Of a stretch of DNA of 22,292 nt, positions 1 through 8,408 are shown piece by piece. The DNA is taken from positions 1 through 22,292 of the forward strand of contig JAEDOJ010000006.1 in assembly GCA_016302015.1 (NCBI GenBank), written 5' to 3'. Below the pieces are notes generated by a model. The model searched no databases, was not told where the DNA came from, and saw only the letters and a list, made by a program, of their open reading frames with translations. Source of the DNA: Oscillospiraceae bacterium. GTDB lineage: Bacteria > Bacillota_A > Clostridia > Oscillospirales > Oscillospiraceae. The position numbers and the translations under genes are program-made. Position 1 is the stretch's first letter, and each line of letters begins with the position of its first letter.

Positions 1-128
1 CTGACTGCATAATACTAATATCGGTAAATGCGGCAGGTAAAGAGGAAAGGAATGTGTGAGTATCCGGGGAGGTCTTGCAGACCCATTAGAAAAAGTATCC
101 TTTCAGGTTTATGTTTGCATCAATCAGT

Positions 129-680
129 TCATCTTTTTAATTTTAATGGAATCACTTGATAAGTGTTACCATTGAGTTTATAGCCATGTCCGGGATCGGG
201 CTGCCATTCATAGCGGTTTTTATGTTCTTCCGGGAACAAGCTTTCCATAATGGCGGCAATGACACCGCCGTGGGTAATGATGACCGTATCATTCGGAACT
301 TCAGCAAAGGCGGCCAGCACTCGGGCCTTCATATGTCTGCCGCTTTCGCCGCAGGGTGGGATATTGGCTCCATTGTCTCCGGAAATCCATGCCTGATAAT
401 CCGGATTGTCCTTCAGTTCTTCGTAGCTGTGCATCTCAAAGCTGCCGAAATCTACTTCCCGGAAGGCCGGGTTTTGGACATGGGGCACATCACCAAAGAG
501 AATTTGTAAAGTTTCCTCCGTCCGCTTCATGCCACTGGTGACGAAGCGGGCATTTTTTATTTCATAATGCAGGCACTGTAACTCCGCCCTGCCAACCGGA
601 GACAGGGAGAGGTCGCTGCTGCCGCAGTACAGATGCTTCTCGTTTGCCACGGTCGTTCCGTGACGAATCAAATAAATCAT
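129..680 (-). CDS. cobC: CobC-like alpha-ribazole phosphatase (histidine phosphatase family)
   Basis: The 183-residue product belongs to the histidine phosphatase (phosphoglycerate mutase-like) superfamily. The catalytic N-terminal motif LIRHGTT is at residues 4-10 (His7 would be phosphorylated), FREVDFGSFE is mid-protein and VIITHGG towards the C-terminus, which are the usual active-site elements. In the cobalamin pathway CobC removes the 5'-phosphate from alpha-ribazole phosphate or adenosylcobalamin phosphate. The family is broad, so the specific role is inferred from its place directly after cobT-cobU-cobS. I chose the ATG at 680 because GGGAGG lies about seven bases upstream and the RHG motif follows at once; a longer frame reaches into cobS without homology. 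The start overlaps the cobS stop in an ATGA, suggesting translational coupling. It is the last gene of the cluster visible here. Confidence 0.85.
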   Translation of the reverse strand: MIYLIRHGTTVANEKHLYCGSSDLSLSPVGRAELQCLHYEIKNARFVTSGMKRTEETLQILFGDVPHVQNPAFREVDFGSFEMHSYEELKDNPDYQAWISGDNGANIPPCGESGRHMKARVLAAFAEVPNDTVIITHGGVIAAIMESLFPEEHKNRYEWQPDPGHGYKLNGNTYQVIPLKLKR

Positions 681-1438
681 AACAGACCTCCCAACCAGAT
701 GCCTGCCATGGCTGCAAGCTCGCAGATTTGCAGAAAGAACCCGGAGGTGTCGCCTGTCACACCGCCGAATTGTTTCATTGCCATACCGCGGTAGAACAGT
801 ACCGAAAGGATGGAAGCCGCCACCGCCACACAGCCGGGAACCCATGACAGTTTAATCAGGCCTGCACAGCAAAGGCCAACGAGAATTGTCATTGCTGCGG
901 TGGTTTTTTCCCGATCCGTATCCTTTGTGTAGGCACAGAGCATCCCGACTTTTCTGGCGTTGGGCAGATTCACGGCACATAGAGCAGATAAGGTGCGAGA
1001 AAGAACATACAACGGCAAAACAGAAAGCACATTCCCTTGCTGATAGACTTCATGGAGCAGGCCGAAGTTCAGCAGCAGATAGATGCACAGGTAGATGGGT
1101 GCAAAAGCACCGATGTGGGAATCCTTCAAAATCTCCAGCTTCCGCTCGCGGCTTTGATGGGAAGCGAGGGCATCCACCGTATCCATGAAGCCGTCCATGT
1201 GAATTCCACCGGTCAGAAGCAGCGGCAGGCACACCGCCACGGCACTGAAAAGCACAGCACTGACCCCAACCCACCGACTGAATGTATACCACCCATACAA
1301 GGCAGCTCCGCAAAGGATACCTACCACCGGGAAGAAGCAGATAGCATACTTCATATTTTTCTCGTTCCATTCAAACTGCGGAACAGGCACGATGCTATAG
1401 GTGGACAGCGCCACCAGCAGGGACTGAAAGAATGTCAT
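677..1438 (-). CDS. cobS: Adenosylcobinamide-GDP ribazoletransferase (cobalamin synthase)
   Basis: This 253-residue integral membrane protein joins adenosylcobinamide-GDP to alpha-ribazole (phosphate), the last assembly step of cobalamin. The family hallmark is clear: GGIHMDGFMDTVDAL followed by a stretch ending RKLEILKDSHIGAFA, with the acidic residues thought to bind metal and substrate. Several hydrophobic segments surround it (for example YAICFFPVVGILCGAALYG and YLCIYLLLNFGLL), and the length is normal for CobS. The ATG at 1438 is preceded by AAGGAG. Its first 44 bases overlap the end of cobU, and its stop overlaps the start of cobC, so translation is probably coupled. The assignment is firm. 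Confidence 0.95.
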   Translation of the reverse strand: MTFFQSLLVALSTYSIVPVPQFEWNEKNMKYAICFFPVVGILCGAALYGWYTFSRWVGVSAVLFSAVAVCLPLLLTGGIHMDGFMDTVDALASHQSRERKLEILKDSHIGAFAPIYLCIYLLLNFGLLHEVYQQGNVLSVLPLYVLSRTLSALCAVNLPNARKVGMLCAYTKDTDREKTTAAMTILVGLCCAGLIKLSWVPGCVAVAASILSVLFYRGMAMKQFGGVTGDTSGFFLQICELAAMAGIWLGGLL

Positions 1439-1946
1439 ATTCCGCTCCTTTCTCCCAAACCGGGCTATTATTATTCATGGTCACAGCGGCATCTGCCAAA
1501 TCGAAAAGCCACTCATTCAAGGTGTTCAGGTCGTTAATATAAGCGGCAGTTTCGCCCTCATAGCCTATAGAGGACAGTCCGGAGATGGTTACTGCCACCA
1601 ACAGCTTACACCGCATTTGCAAAGCAAGAATGTTCTGCCATGCATCCTCTATGCTGCTGTGCGCACTGAAAAGGGTGTTGCCCAGAAGGTTGGAAACATC
1701 CTCCAGAAGTACCACGCTGTCCGCCGTCACAGGAGCCGTTCCAATCTGAGTGGGCAGCTCCAGGGTGACAAAGTTCAAACCGGTGCGCTGGAGAATATGT
1801 TTCTGAACACGACGGTGGTTCTCCCCCGTCCGAGGCTCCATAGTGGCGATATAGTAGCGAGGACCTGCGGTTTTTGCAATGAGGTTTTCTGCATAACGGC
1901 TTTTTCCGCTACCGTTGCCGCCGGAAATAAGCAGTAATTTTCCCAT
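1395..1946 (-). CDS. cobU: Adenosylcobinamide kinase / adenosylcobinamide-phosphate guanylyltransferase
   Basis: The 183-residue product matches CobU/CobP, which phosphorylates adenosylcobinamide and then transfers GMP to give adenosylcobinamide-GDP. A P-loop, GGNGSGKS, stands at residues 9-16. The segment ENHRRVQKHILQR corresponds to the region that carries the guanylylated His in the family, and LLEDVSNLLGN matches the usual conserved middle motif in diverged form. I chose the ATG at 1946 because the P-loop normally starts within the first ten residues; a longer frame overlaps cobT and adds no family sequence. The RBS is modest (AGGGTG). The gene begins four bases after the cobT stop and runs 44 bases into cobS. 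The enzyme belongs to the salvage branch and also to de novo synthesis. Confidence 0.9.
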   Translation of the reverse strand: MGKLLLISGGNGSGKSRYAENLIAKTAGPRYYIATMEPRTGENHRRVQKHILQRTGLNFVTLELPTQIGTAPVTADSVVLLEDVSNLLGNTLFSAHSSIEDAWQNILALQMRCKLLVAVTISGLSSIGYEGETAAYINDLNTLNEWLFDLADAAVTMNNNSPVWEKGAEYDILSVPAGGAVHL

Positions 1947-1950
1947 AGTA

Positions 1951-3011
1951 TTACACCCTGAACTTGTCACCCTTGCGAATATCTGTGAGGTAATCGTCAT
2001 TGATATTGGCTTCTTCAAAGGTTGCCATTTCGTTGATGATGGCGCAGGCAGCTTTCAAAACTTGAAATGCCAGTGGGCAGCCGCTGCCTTCACCCAGCCG
2101 CATCTCCAGCAGAAACAGCGGCTGCAAGCCCATGGCATCCATAGCCAATTTATAACCGATTTCATAGGAAGCATGGCTGGGAATGAGATAATCCCGAACC
2201 TTGGGACACAGCCGTACGGCACACAGGGCAGCCACAGCGGAAATAAATCCGTCGATCACCACCGGGCGGTGGCTTGCCGCAGCGCCGATAAAGGCACCGC
2301 ACATGGCGGCAATGTCAAAGCCTCCCACCTTGGCAAGCACATCCACTACATCGGTTTTGTCGGGGCTGTTGATGGCGATGGCCTGCCGAATGACATCCTT
2401 CTTTTTTTGATAAGCAGCATCCGTAAGGCCGCCACCCTTGCCGGTGACGGTTTCCACATCCGCATCCAGCAAAACAGACGCAACGGCGGAGGAGGTGGTG
2501 GTGTTGCCGATGCCCATTTCTCCGATGCCCAGCACATCGGCATCGGTAGTGACTGCGAGATCATAGCCGATTTGGATGGCCCTTTCTGCCTGCTCTCGGG
2601 TCATAGCAGCCCCATGAACGATATTCCGGGTGCCGTAGGAAATCTTACAATTCAGCACCTTTTCTTCTTGGATGTCGGCATTGACACCCACATCGCATAC
2701 GGTAATGCCGCAGCCAAAGTGCTTTGCCAACACCGATGCACCGGTTTTATACCGAGTCAGATTGATGGTCTGCATCAAGGTCACAGACTGGGGGCGCTGG
2801 ACACACCCTCTTCCACCACGCCGTTATCAGCGGCAAAGACCAACAAATGTTTCTTTTCGATCTTGTTATGCACCTTCCCGGTGATGCCGGCGAGTTGGAT
2901 GGACAACTCCTCCAACCGGCCCAAGCTGCCGGGGGGCTTGGCAAGCCGAGCCTGCCTTTTCTTAGCTTCCTCCATAGCCGCCAAATCCAGTGGCTTTACT
3001 GTAAATTCCAT
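1951..3011 (-). CDS. cobT: Nicotinate-nucleotide-dimethylbenzimidazole phosphoribosyltransferase, interrupted by an apparent -1 base frameshift
   Basis: CobT makes alpha-ribazole phosphate from nicotinate mononucleotide and a lower-ligand base such as dimethylbenzimidazole. Its sequence is split over two frames. The 5' part starts at the ATG at 3011 (GGAGG seven bases upstream) and contains KPPGSLGRLEELSIQLAGI and VFAADNGVVEEGVSSAP; it stops at 2781. The 3' part begins in another frame near 2784 (VTLMQTINLTRYKTGASV) and carries GIGEMGIGNTTTSSAV and the LGEGSG motif with the catalytic Glu. Adding one C within the five-C coding run (five G at 2790-2794 on the plus strand) restores SAPQSVTLMQ and gives 353 residues, the normal CobT length. 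The gene is therefore either a recent pseudogene or carries a sequencing/assembly error. It overlaps the TIM-barrel gene by 16 bases. If the break is real, only a 3' fragment from a GTG at 2784 could be made, without the N-terminal region. Confidence 0.9.
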
Positions 3012-3745
3012 AGGTTTTCCTCCAACCATTTGATGGACGGTTCTGCTTCCATCACTTCCAACGTAAAGGTTGCGTTCGGGCAAAGCTCCACGGCCTTTTT
3101 CAGCAGTTCTTTCATCGGAATCGTGCCTTGACGCAAGGCAGAATGGCTGTCCCGGGAGCCGTCGTTGTTGTGAATGTGAAAATGAGACAGGTAAGGTGTC
3201 CACCGTATCAGCCAGTCCATGACCGGCATTCTGGAGTAGGTGTTCACATGTCCCACATCCAGACAAAGCCGCAGTCGCGGATCCGCTACGCCCTTGACAA
3301 TATCCAGGAGCATATCCGGGGTTTCCTCCAACACATTTTCCAGCACGATGATCGCGTCGGGGGCATCCGCGAGAAAGGCTTTCCAAAACTCGATGGATTG
3401 CTCCACATACCACACAGGGTAAAAAATCCAAGGATTGTAGCCGCCATGAATGACGACCTTTTCAGCACCGTACTTGACAGCAAGATCGATTGCCTGCCGA
3501 TAGCGCTCCGCTGCCAAAGTCCGTGCTTTGGGGTCAATGGCACAGGGAAACAGCTCGTTAAAAGGCGCATGAAGCACACTTTTCTCAATACCCTCCAGTT
3601 TTTTACGAACTGCGGCATCTGTTTCCCGGAATTGCTCGTCCATCTTCCGGGCGGTGCAGAATTCTGCTATTTCCAGTCCCATACCGTGTTTGCGGGCTGC
3701 TTCTGCCGCATCCGTTGCAATAGTTGAGATGTAAAACTTCCTCAT
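2996..3745 (-). CDS. TIM-barrel protein, sugar phosphate isomerase/epimerase-like (AP endonuclease 2 family)
   Basis: The 249-residue protein resembles the xylose-isomerase-like TIM-barrel family (PF01261). Visible strands and probable metal ligands are KSVLHAPFNE, KVVIHGGYNPW, AIIVLENVLEETP, RLCLDVGHVN, LSHFHIHNNDG and TFTLEVMEAEPS, giving the His/Glu/Asp/His/Glu set expected for a metal site. The reaction cannot be told from sequence; members include isomerases, epimerases and endonuclease IV. The ATG at 3745 overlaps the stop of the ECF fusion in an ATGA, and its 3' end overlaps the cobT start, so it is embedded in the corrinoid operon. A role in lower-ligand or corrinoid salvage is inference from position only. 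No signal peptide is seen, so it should be cytoplasmic. Confidence 0.85.
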   Translation of the reverse strand: MRKFYISTIATDAAEAARKHGMGLEIAEFCTARKMDEQFRETDAAVRKKLEGIEKSVLHAPFNELFPCAIDPKARTLAAERYRQAIDLAVKYGAEKVVIHGGYNPWIFYPVWYVEQSIEFWKAFLADAPDAIIVLENVLEETPDMLLDIVKGVADPRLRLCLDVGHVNTYSRMPVMDWLIRWTPYLSHFHIHNNDGSRDSHSALRQGTIPMKELLKKAVELCPNATFTLEVMEAEPSIKWLEENLWNLQ

Positions 3746-6369
3746 TGGCTCTCCTTTTCCAAAAGGCCAAACTTTACCTTCACTCTGTCCAGCTTTTCCA
3801 ACATTGGTTCTGTCAGGAACCACAAAAACAGTACCGTGGCGGTGGCATGAACCGCATCCGCCGGAACGCCGGTGATATAGGCGGTCAGAATCATCTGCCA
3901 GTTTGGGTTCGGTTGGTACATCAAAACCGATGCCGGGTTCATAATGCCACCATAGACAAAGAAGATCACCAAGCCGCCATAAATAGACAAGCTGATACGG
4001 TCACGGTGCAGCAAGCCCTTTCGAAACAGTACCCCGGCAGTCAAGCCGATGATACCCATCGCCAGCATCTGCCAAGGCGTCCAGGCACCCTGCCCAAACA
4101 GGATATTGGAGCAGAACATGGTCATGGCTCCTACCATAAACCCGGCTTCACCGCCAAAAGCAACGCCGGAGAGAATGACCATCGCCGCTACCGGCTTGAA
4201 CCCGGGGAGGGCAAAGAATGCCGCACGGCCGCCGATGGCTAAAGCGCTGAGCACCGATAAAATGACAAGCTCTCTGGCTTTAGGCTTTCTTCCCTCAAAC
4301 GCAAGAAAGAACGGCAGCATGGTCTCCGCGATAATCAAAAAAGAGGTAATCATATACCGCCGCCCACCGGCAATTTTCATGCCGCCCAAAATGGTCAGAG
4401 GGATTGCCAGCAGACATAGAAAAATAGTAATTTTGGTACGCATGGTCAGTCTGCCTTTCATCAGCCGCTGTTCTCTGACCGAGGATTTTCGGCTGACAGA
4501 TATCGCAAAGATCCCCAGCAAGGCAAACATCAGAATATACATCCAAGCGTATTTTCCCATAAAGTCTGAGCCGTTATAAAGCTGGCTTAAATCCACCACA
4601 ATGGAGGTATAAATCAGCAATCCAAGGGCGGAGACACCGGAGATGATACCAAGTATTTTCCTCCAGGCAGGCAGCTTTTCCGGTTTTCGCTCCTCCGGAG
4701 GCTGCACATCAATATCCTTCGGGTCAATTCTTACAGGGTCTGTCTTGACCACTTCGCCGCCGCAGGCCAGAATCACATCCTCCGGCGTCACCGCATTGGG
4801 AAGCAGGTGCCGTGCCATGCGGTTGGCAGCGGTAGTATAGAAGCTCTTACCGGCAAAAAACGGCTGAGGTGCATCCATAGTCACGATGCTGCCGTCAAAG
4901 AACAAGCCGCAGCGATCAGCGTAACTTGCGCAGAACTCCACGTCGTGGCTAACCATGATAACACACACGCCCTTTGCGGTCAGCTCTGCCAGAATCTCAG
5001 CGAATACTTGTTTGAAGTCCTTGTCTACACCCTTGGTTGGCTCGTCCAAAAGCAGCACATCCGGCTTTTGCAGCAAGACCTTTGCCAAGGCTGCCCGCTG
5101 CTGCTCGCCACCGGACAGGTCATAGGGATGCCGGTCAAAGAGCCCGTCCAGGCGACACAGCGCCACCATTTCCTGAATTTCTTTTTCGACCTGCCGAAGC
5201 TTTTTGCCGGGGAATACGGAAAGTAGTTCCTCCCGCAAATTCTTTTTCACCAGAAGCATCTGGGGATTCTGAGGAAGCGCCGATATCTTTTTTGCCGCCA
5301 CAGATACCTTTCCCCGGAAAGGCTTGTGGGTGCCGCTGAGGATTTTCAGCATAGTGCTTTTTCCCGTACCGTTGCCGCCCAGAATGCACAGCAATTCTCC
5401 CGGATAGGCTTTCAGATTCACGCCCTTGAGCACATTGGGGGCTTCTTTTTCGTAGCGGAACCACACCTCATCCAACACCATCACAGGCTCTTTCTGAGGC
5501 TGCACATAAGGGCGTTCCGGAACAGCGTGCAAGGCATTGGTTTCTGCCCAAGCGGTTAAACCGTTTCTACCGTCGCTGACCGTCAGAGGGCAGGGTGTTT
5601 CCCAACCCAATGCATTCCAAATCTGCATGGGGGTGGGCATGGAATGAAGCATGGGATGGTGGCTTTTCCGCAGAATATCAAAAGCTCCCGCAGGCGTGCT
5701 ATCCGCAATCAGACTGCCCTGATTCATCATCAGCAGTCGGGTTGCTATGGGAATCACATCCTCCAGACGGTGCTCACAGATTAGAATGGTAGTACCCAGC
5801 TCCTTGTTGATACGGCCCAAGGTCTGCAAAAAGTCCGTAGCAGCGATGGGATCAAGCTGGCTGGTTGGCTCGTCCAGAATCAGAACATCCGGGTTCATCA
5901 CCATGATGGAGGCAAGATTCAGAAGCTGCTTCTGCCCGCCGGAAAGCTGTGTTACTTCCATGTGAAACCACGCTTGAATCCCAAAAAAGCTGGCCATTTC
6001 CGCCACCCTTCCCCGTATAGCGGGAGTATCCACACCCAGACTTTCCAGCCCAAAGGCCAGCTCATGCCACACCTTATCGGTGACGATCTGGGCGTCCGGA
6101 TCCTGCAACACAAACCCAATTTTGGCGGATTGGGTTTTGATGTCCATGCTGTTCAGGGGGATACCGTTATATAAAATCTCACCCTGTCTGGTTCCACGGG
6201 GAGCCAGCACGCTCTTCATCTGCCGGAGCAAGGTGGACTTGCCACAGCCGGAAGGCCCGGCCAAAACAGCAAAATCACCCTGACGCAGCTCCATGGTCAC
6301 ATTTTTCAGCGCAGGCATTTCCTGCTCCGGGTATGTAAAGGTAAAGTTCTTTATTTCAAAGAGTTCCAC
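3742..6369 (-). CDS. ECF transporter fusion: two EcfA-type ATPase domains plus C-terminal S-component-like membrane domain
   Basis: The 875-residue protein fuses three parts. ATPase 1 has Walker A GPSGCGKST at residues 38-46, signature LSGGQKQ, Walker B VLILDEPTSQLD and switch ICEHRLED. ATPase 2 has Walker A GGNGTGKST near 330, signature LSGGEQQR near 417, Walker B VLLLDEPTKGVD and MVSHDVEF. From about 565 to 855 there are roughly nine hydrophobic segments, including ARELVILSVLSALAIGGRAA and GVAFGGEAGFMVGAMTMF, which resemble ECF substrate-binding (S) components of the cobalamin-transporter type. With the adjacent EcfT it would form a complete energy-coupling-factor importer. The substrate is inferred as a corrinoid from the cob genes downstream. 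The start is a GTG at 6369 with AGAGGAGG seven bases upstream; the longer frame upstream is an out-of-frame reading of ecfT. It overlaps ecfT by 19 bases. Confidence 0.9.
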   Translation of the reverse strand: MELFEIKNFTFTYPEQEMPALKNVTMELRQGDFAVLAGPSGCGKSTLLRQMKSVLAPRGTRQGEILYNGIPLNSMDIKTQSAKIGFVLQDPDAQIVTDKVWHELAFGLESLGVDTPAIRGRVAEMASFFGIQAWFHMEVTQLSGGQKQLLNLASIMVMNPDVLILDEPTSQLDPIAATDFLQTLGRINKELGTTILICEHRLEDVIPIATRLLMMNQGSLIADSTPAGAFDILRKSHHPMLHSMPTPMQIWNALGWETPCPLTVSDGRNGLTAWAETNALHAVPERPYVQPQKEPVMVLDEVWFRYEKEAPNVLKGVNLKAYPGELLCILGGNGTGKSTMLKILSGTHKPFRGKVSVAAKKISALPQNPQMLLVKKNLREELLSVFPGKKLRQVEKEIQEMVALCRLDGLFDRHPYDLSGGEQQRAALAKVLLQKPDVLLLDEPTKGVDKDFKQVFAEILAELTAKGVCVIMVSHDVEFCASYADRCGLFFDGSIVTMDAPQPFFAGKSFYTTAANRMARHLLPNAVTPEDVILACGGEVVKTDPVRIDPKDIDVQPPEERKPEKLPAWRKILGIISGVSALGLLIYTSIVVDLSQLYNGSDFMGKYAWMYILMFALLGIFAISVSRKSSVREQRLMKGRLTMRTKITIFLCLLAIPLTILGGMKIAGGRRYMITSFLIIAETMLPFFLAFEGRKPKARELVILSVLSALAIGGRAAFFALPGFKPVAAMVILSGVAFGGEAGFMVGAMTMFCSNILFGQGAWTPWQMLAMGIIGLTAGVLFRKGLLHRDRISLSIYGGLVIFFVYGGIMNPASVLMYQPNPNWQMILTAYITGVPADAVHATATVLFLWFLTEPMLEKLDRVKVKFGLLEKESQ

Positions 6370-7226
6370 TTTCGGTCCTCCTCTAAGTCGATCATCAGGG
6401 GCAACAGGCAAACACCTGTATAGCAAGCATAAGCAAGAAGCTGGGGTGCTCCCCAAAGAGTGCCGTTCAGGCTGGGATAATACATCCAGGAAAGCTCGCC
6501 GGTAATATGAGGCAGGCAAGCGCCTATGCATAGCGCCGCCAAGGCGATCAGTGCAAAGCAATCCCTTTTTTCAAATCGATAGATGGAAAACGCCGTCCGT
6601 CTGGCCGTACCGTAGCCCCGGCTTTTCATGGAATCCGCAGAAACAATCGACTGCTCCATGGCCCAGCTCACCGTGGCAGAAAAGGCGGACAGTGCCTGCT
6701 GAAGCTGTTCTTTCTTATTTTGGGGCTTGTGCATTGCCTTTTGCACCCGGAGGGTGTTTTGCAGGAAATTTTTGAATCTGGGGACAAAGCGCAGCGTCAT
6801 CGAAATGAGCAGTGATAGCGCAGGAATTACTCTTCCAAACAGGTAAATGATCTTATCGGAAGTAAACACACAATTGCAGCAGTTGAACCAAACGATAGAG
6901 GCACCCATCATCGCTGCCGCAGCCATGCCATAGCAAACGGCCTCCAAAGTAATGGGATTGTCGTTGGGAAGATACCAAAGGATAGTAACACCCGCATGGT
7001 TAAACAGTGGGTTCATCACCGCCATGAAAAGCAGCACAGGGAGCAAATACCCCACCAGCCGCAGCATCTCTTTGCCACCTTTCATATACAGAAGATAGGC
7101 GCAGCCGCAAAGGAGAGAAATGCCAAGAAACACCGGCTGCATAATGAACATGGTCATGCCCAGTACCGCCCCAAAAAAAGCCAGATTCACCACCGGGTGG
7201 CAGCCGGAAAAGGCTTCATTCTTCAT
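6351..7226 (-). CDS. EcfT-type transmembrane subunit of the ECF transporter
   Basis: The 291-residue, very hydrophobic protein has several predicted membrane spans (for example VVNLAFFGAVLGMTMFI, YLLPVLLFMAVMN and VIPALSLLISMTLRFVPRF). A cytoplasmic stretch around residues 195-215 ends SADSMKSRGYG, matching the ARG-type coupling motif by which EcfT contacts the ATPases. EcfT links the ATPase pair to the S component and transmits ATP-driven movement. The ATG at 7226 has GGGAG seven bases upstream and overlaps the end of the lipoprotein gene by 11 bases; its stop lies inside the start of the ATPase/S fusion. The overlap chain argues that lipoprotein, EcfT and fusion are made together as one transporter. 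Confidence 0.88.
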   Translation of the reverse strand: MKNEAFSGCHPVVNLAFFGAVLGMTMFIMQPVFLGISLLCGCAYLLYMKGGKEMLRLVGYLLPVLLFMAVMNPLFNHAGVTILWYLPNDNPITLEAVCYGMAAAAMMGASIVWFNCCNCVFTSDKIIYLFGRVIPALSLLISMTLRFVPRFKNFLQNTLRVQKAMHKPQNKKEQLQQALSAFSATVSWAMEQSIVSADSMKSRGYGTARRTAFSIYRFEKRDCFALIALAALCIGACLPHITGELSWMYYPSLNGTLWGAPQLLAYACYTGVCLLPLMIDLEEDRKWNSLK

Positions 7227-7710
7227 AGGCCGCTCCCAGATCCTCCCCCAAATTGCAGGTATAGCTGAATACGACTTTATCCCCCTCAGACAGCTTGTAG
7301 TCCGAGCAGCCCAGGCCGGGATACACGCCGTTGACGCTATACATCCAGCCGGATTGGGGACCGCAGTCAAACTCATAGATATTTCCGATACCTTCAATGT
7401 ATACAGAGTTGTAAGCAGAGGCATCTACATACTCAAAGTGGATTTTCTCCGCCCGGAGGGTTCTGCGGAACACATCAAAGACAGACTCGCCCTCTTGGAA
7501 CTGTACCGTCATTTCCGTCAGGATAATGCCGTCCTCCGGCACCAAGGCTGCCTTGCCGTCCTCCATTTTATCTAAATTGGGAAGTAAGCTATCACAGCGA
7601 ACTTCCAGTGTGCAAGTCAGGCCGCCTGCAATATCCTCTTGATCGTCACCACAGCCTGCCAAACTCAGGAGCATAGCCAGGATTAAAAGAACATACATCC
7701 ATCTTTTCAT
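7216..7710 (-). CDS. Lipoprotein with DUF4430 (transcobalamin C-terminal-like) domain
   Basis: The 164-residue product begins with a lipoprotein signal, KRWMYVLLILAMLLSLAGC, with the lipobox Cys at residue 20, so it should be anchored on the outer face of the membrane. The rest resembles DUF4430/PF14478: GESVFDVFRRTLRAEKIHFE, then SGWMYSVNGVYPGLGCSDY and LSEGDKVVFSYTCNLGEDLG. This fold corresponds to the beta domain of mammalian transcobalamin and intrinsic factor. Its link to the ECF genes (11-base overlap with ecfT) suggests it presents a corrinoid to the transporter, which is inference. I chose the ATG at 7710 because GGAGGTG lies eight bases upstream; the ATG five codons earlier contains that RBS. 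About 140 bases separate it from the DUF2284 gene, so it may have its own promoter, but I see no convincing one. Confidence 0.88.
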   Translation of the reverse strand: MKRWMYVLLILAMLLSLAGCGDDQEDIAGGLTCTLEVRCDSLLPNLDKMEDGKAALVPEDGIILTEMTVQFQEGESVFDVFRRTLRAEKIHFEYVDASAYNSVYIEGIGNIYEFDCGPQSGWMYSVNGVYPGLGCSDYKLSEGDKVVFSYTCNLGEDLGAAYEE

Positions 7711-7850
7711 AATCTGCACCTCCATAATCCTTTTTACCAGCGGTAGTTCATAAGCAAAATAACATTTGACCTATGAGATGCTGTCGCCTATAAGTATTCC
7801 AATAGACACATGGGATTTCCGTGCGTCTGTTGGCTATTATTCTATTTGGG

Positions 7851-8393
7851 TTATCTCCTGTGAATGGCAATCATGCCGAAAAGATACAGCTTTCCAGGTT
7901 CCCAGGCAAATTCCAGACCGCACCGCCTGGCGGTTTCCGCCACATCGATGCAGTAAGCGGACATGCAGCTGATCCGCTTATCTGGGAAAGGGCAGGGCTC
8001 GTTCAGAATTCGTTTGCAGGGATCGCAGAGGGGACATCCGTTGTACCCTGCCGCAAAGCCCTCATAGCCCAGCTTGCGCAGCTTGTCCATCACACGCAGA
8101 ACAGCAGCATTATGGCTTTTCTTTGCTTTTTGGATAGCTTCCTTATTTTCGTAGCTGCCGATTTCCCATTTTGTAGTAATGACCATGGTGGCATCCTCGG
8201 CAAGGGTTTTTGCACGAAGCTCCTCCACGGTACCGCAATCCGGCGGGCAGGAGTAGTTGGCGTTGTATTTGCCACAGCGGTTCTCCTCGCAGAACGCCCG
8301 GAACGCAGAATTCACCGGGATGTTCTCCGGTTCAATCATAGCGGCGTTGAAACCTTCTGCCCGAGCCATTTCCAGCAATTCAAGTTCAGTCAT
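7851..8393 (-). CDS. DUF2284 cysteine-rich, putative metal-binding protein
   Basis: The 180-residue protein matches the DUF2284 family of predicted metal-binding proteins. Cysteines cluster in an N-terminal group (Cys35, 40, 49 and 53, in CEENRCGKYNANYSCPPDC) and in a later group GCPLCDPCKRILNEPCPF plus CMSAYC, which looks suited to an iron-sulfur cluster or another metal. No reaction is known to me for the family; members often occur near corrinoid or methyl-transfer genes. It has no signal peptide and should be cytoplasmic. The ATG at 8393 has AAGGAG seven bases upstream. That RBS abuts the end of the 161-bp mobile element at 8409 and shares bases with its target duplication, so the element lies in this gene's leader. 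The gene precedes the corrinoid transporter cluster on the same strand. Confidence 0.85.
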   Translation of the reverse strand: MTELELLEMARAEGFNAAMIEPENIPVNSAFRAFCEENRCGKYNANYSCPPDCGTVEELRAKTLAEDATMVITTKWEIGSYENKEAIQKAKKSHNAAVLRVMDKLRKLGYEGFAAGYNGCPLCDPCKRILNEPCPFPDKRISCMSAYCIDVAETARRCGLEFAWEPGKLYLFGMIAIHRR

Positions 8394-8408
8394 AGTGATT
8401 CTCCTTAG

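Noticed and set aside
1915..3033. 372-codon open frame on the plus strand opposite cobT
   Set aside because: CobT motifs are unmistakable on the minus strand; the plus frame has no recognisable feature or ribosome binding site.
7766..7794. Plus-strand promoter-like TTGACC-N17-TATAAG
   Set aside because: No plus-strand gene follows; it would only make RNA antisense to the DUF2284 gene, and one near-consensus match in AT-rich spacer is weak evidence.
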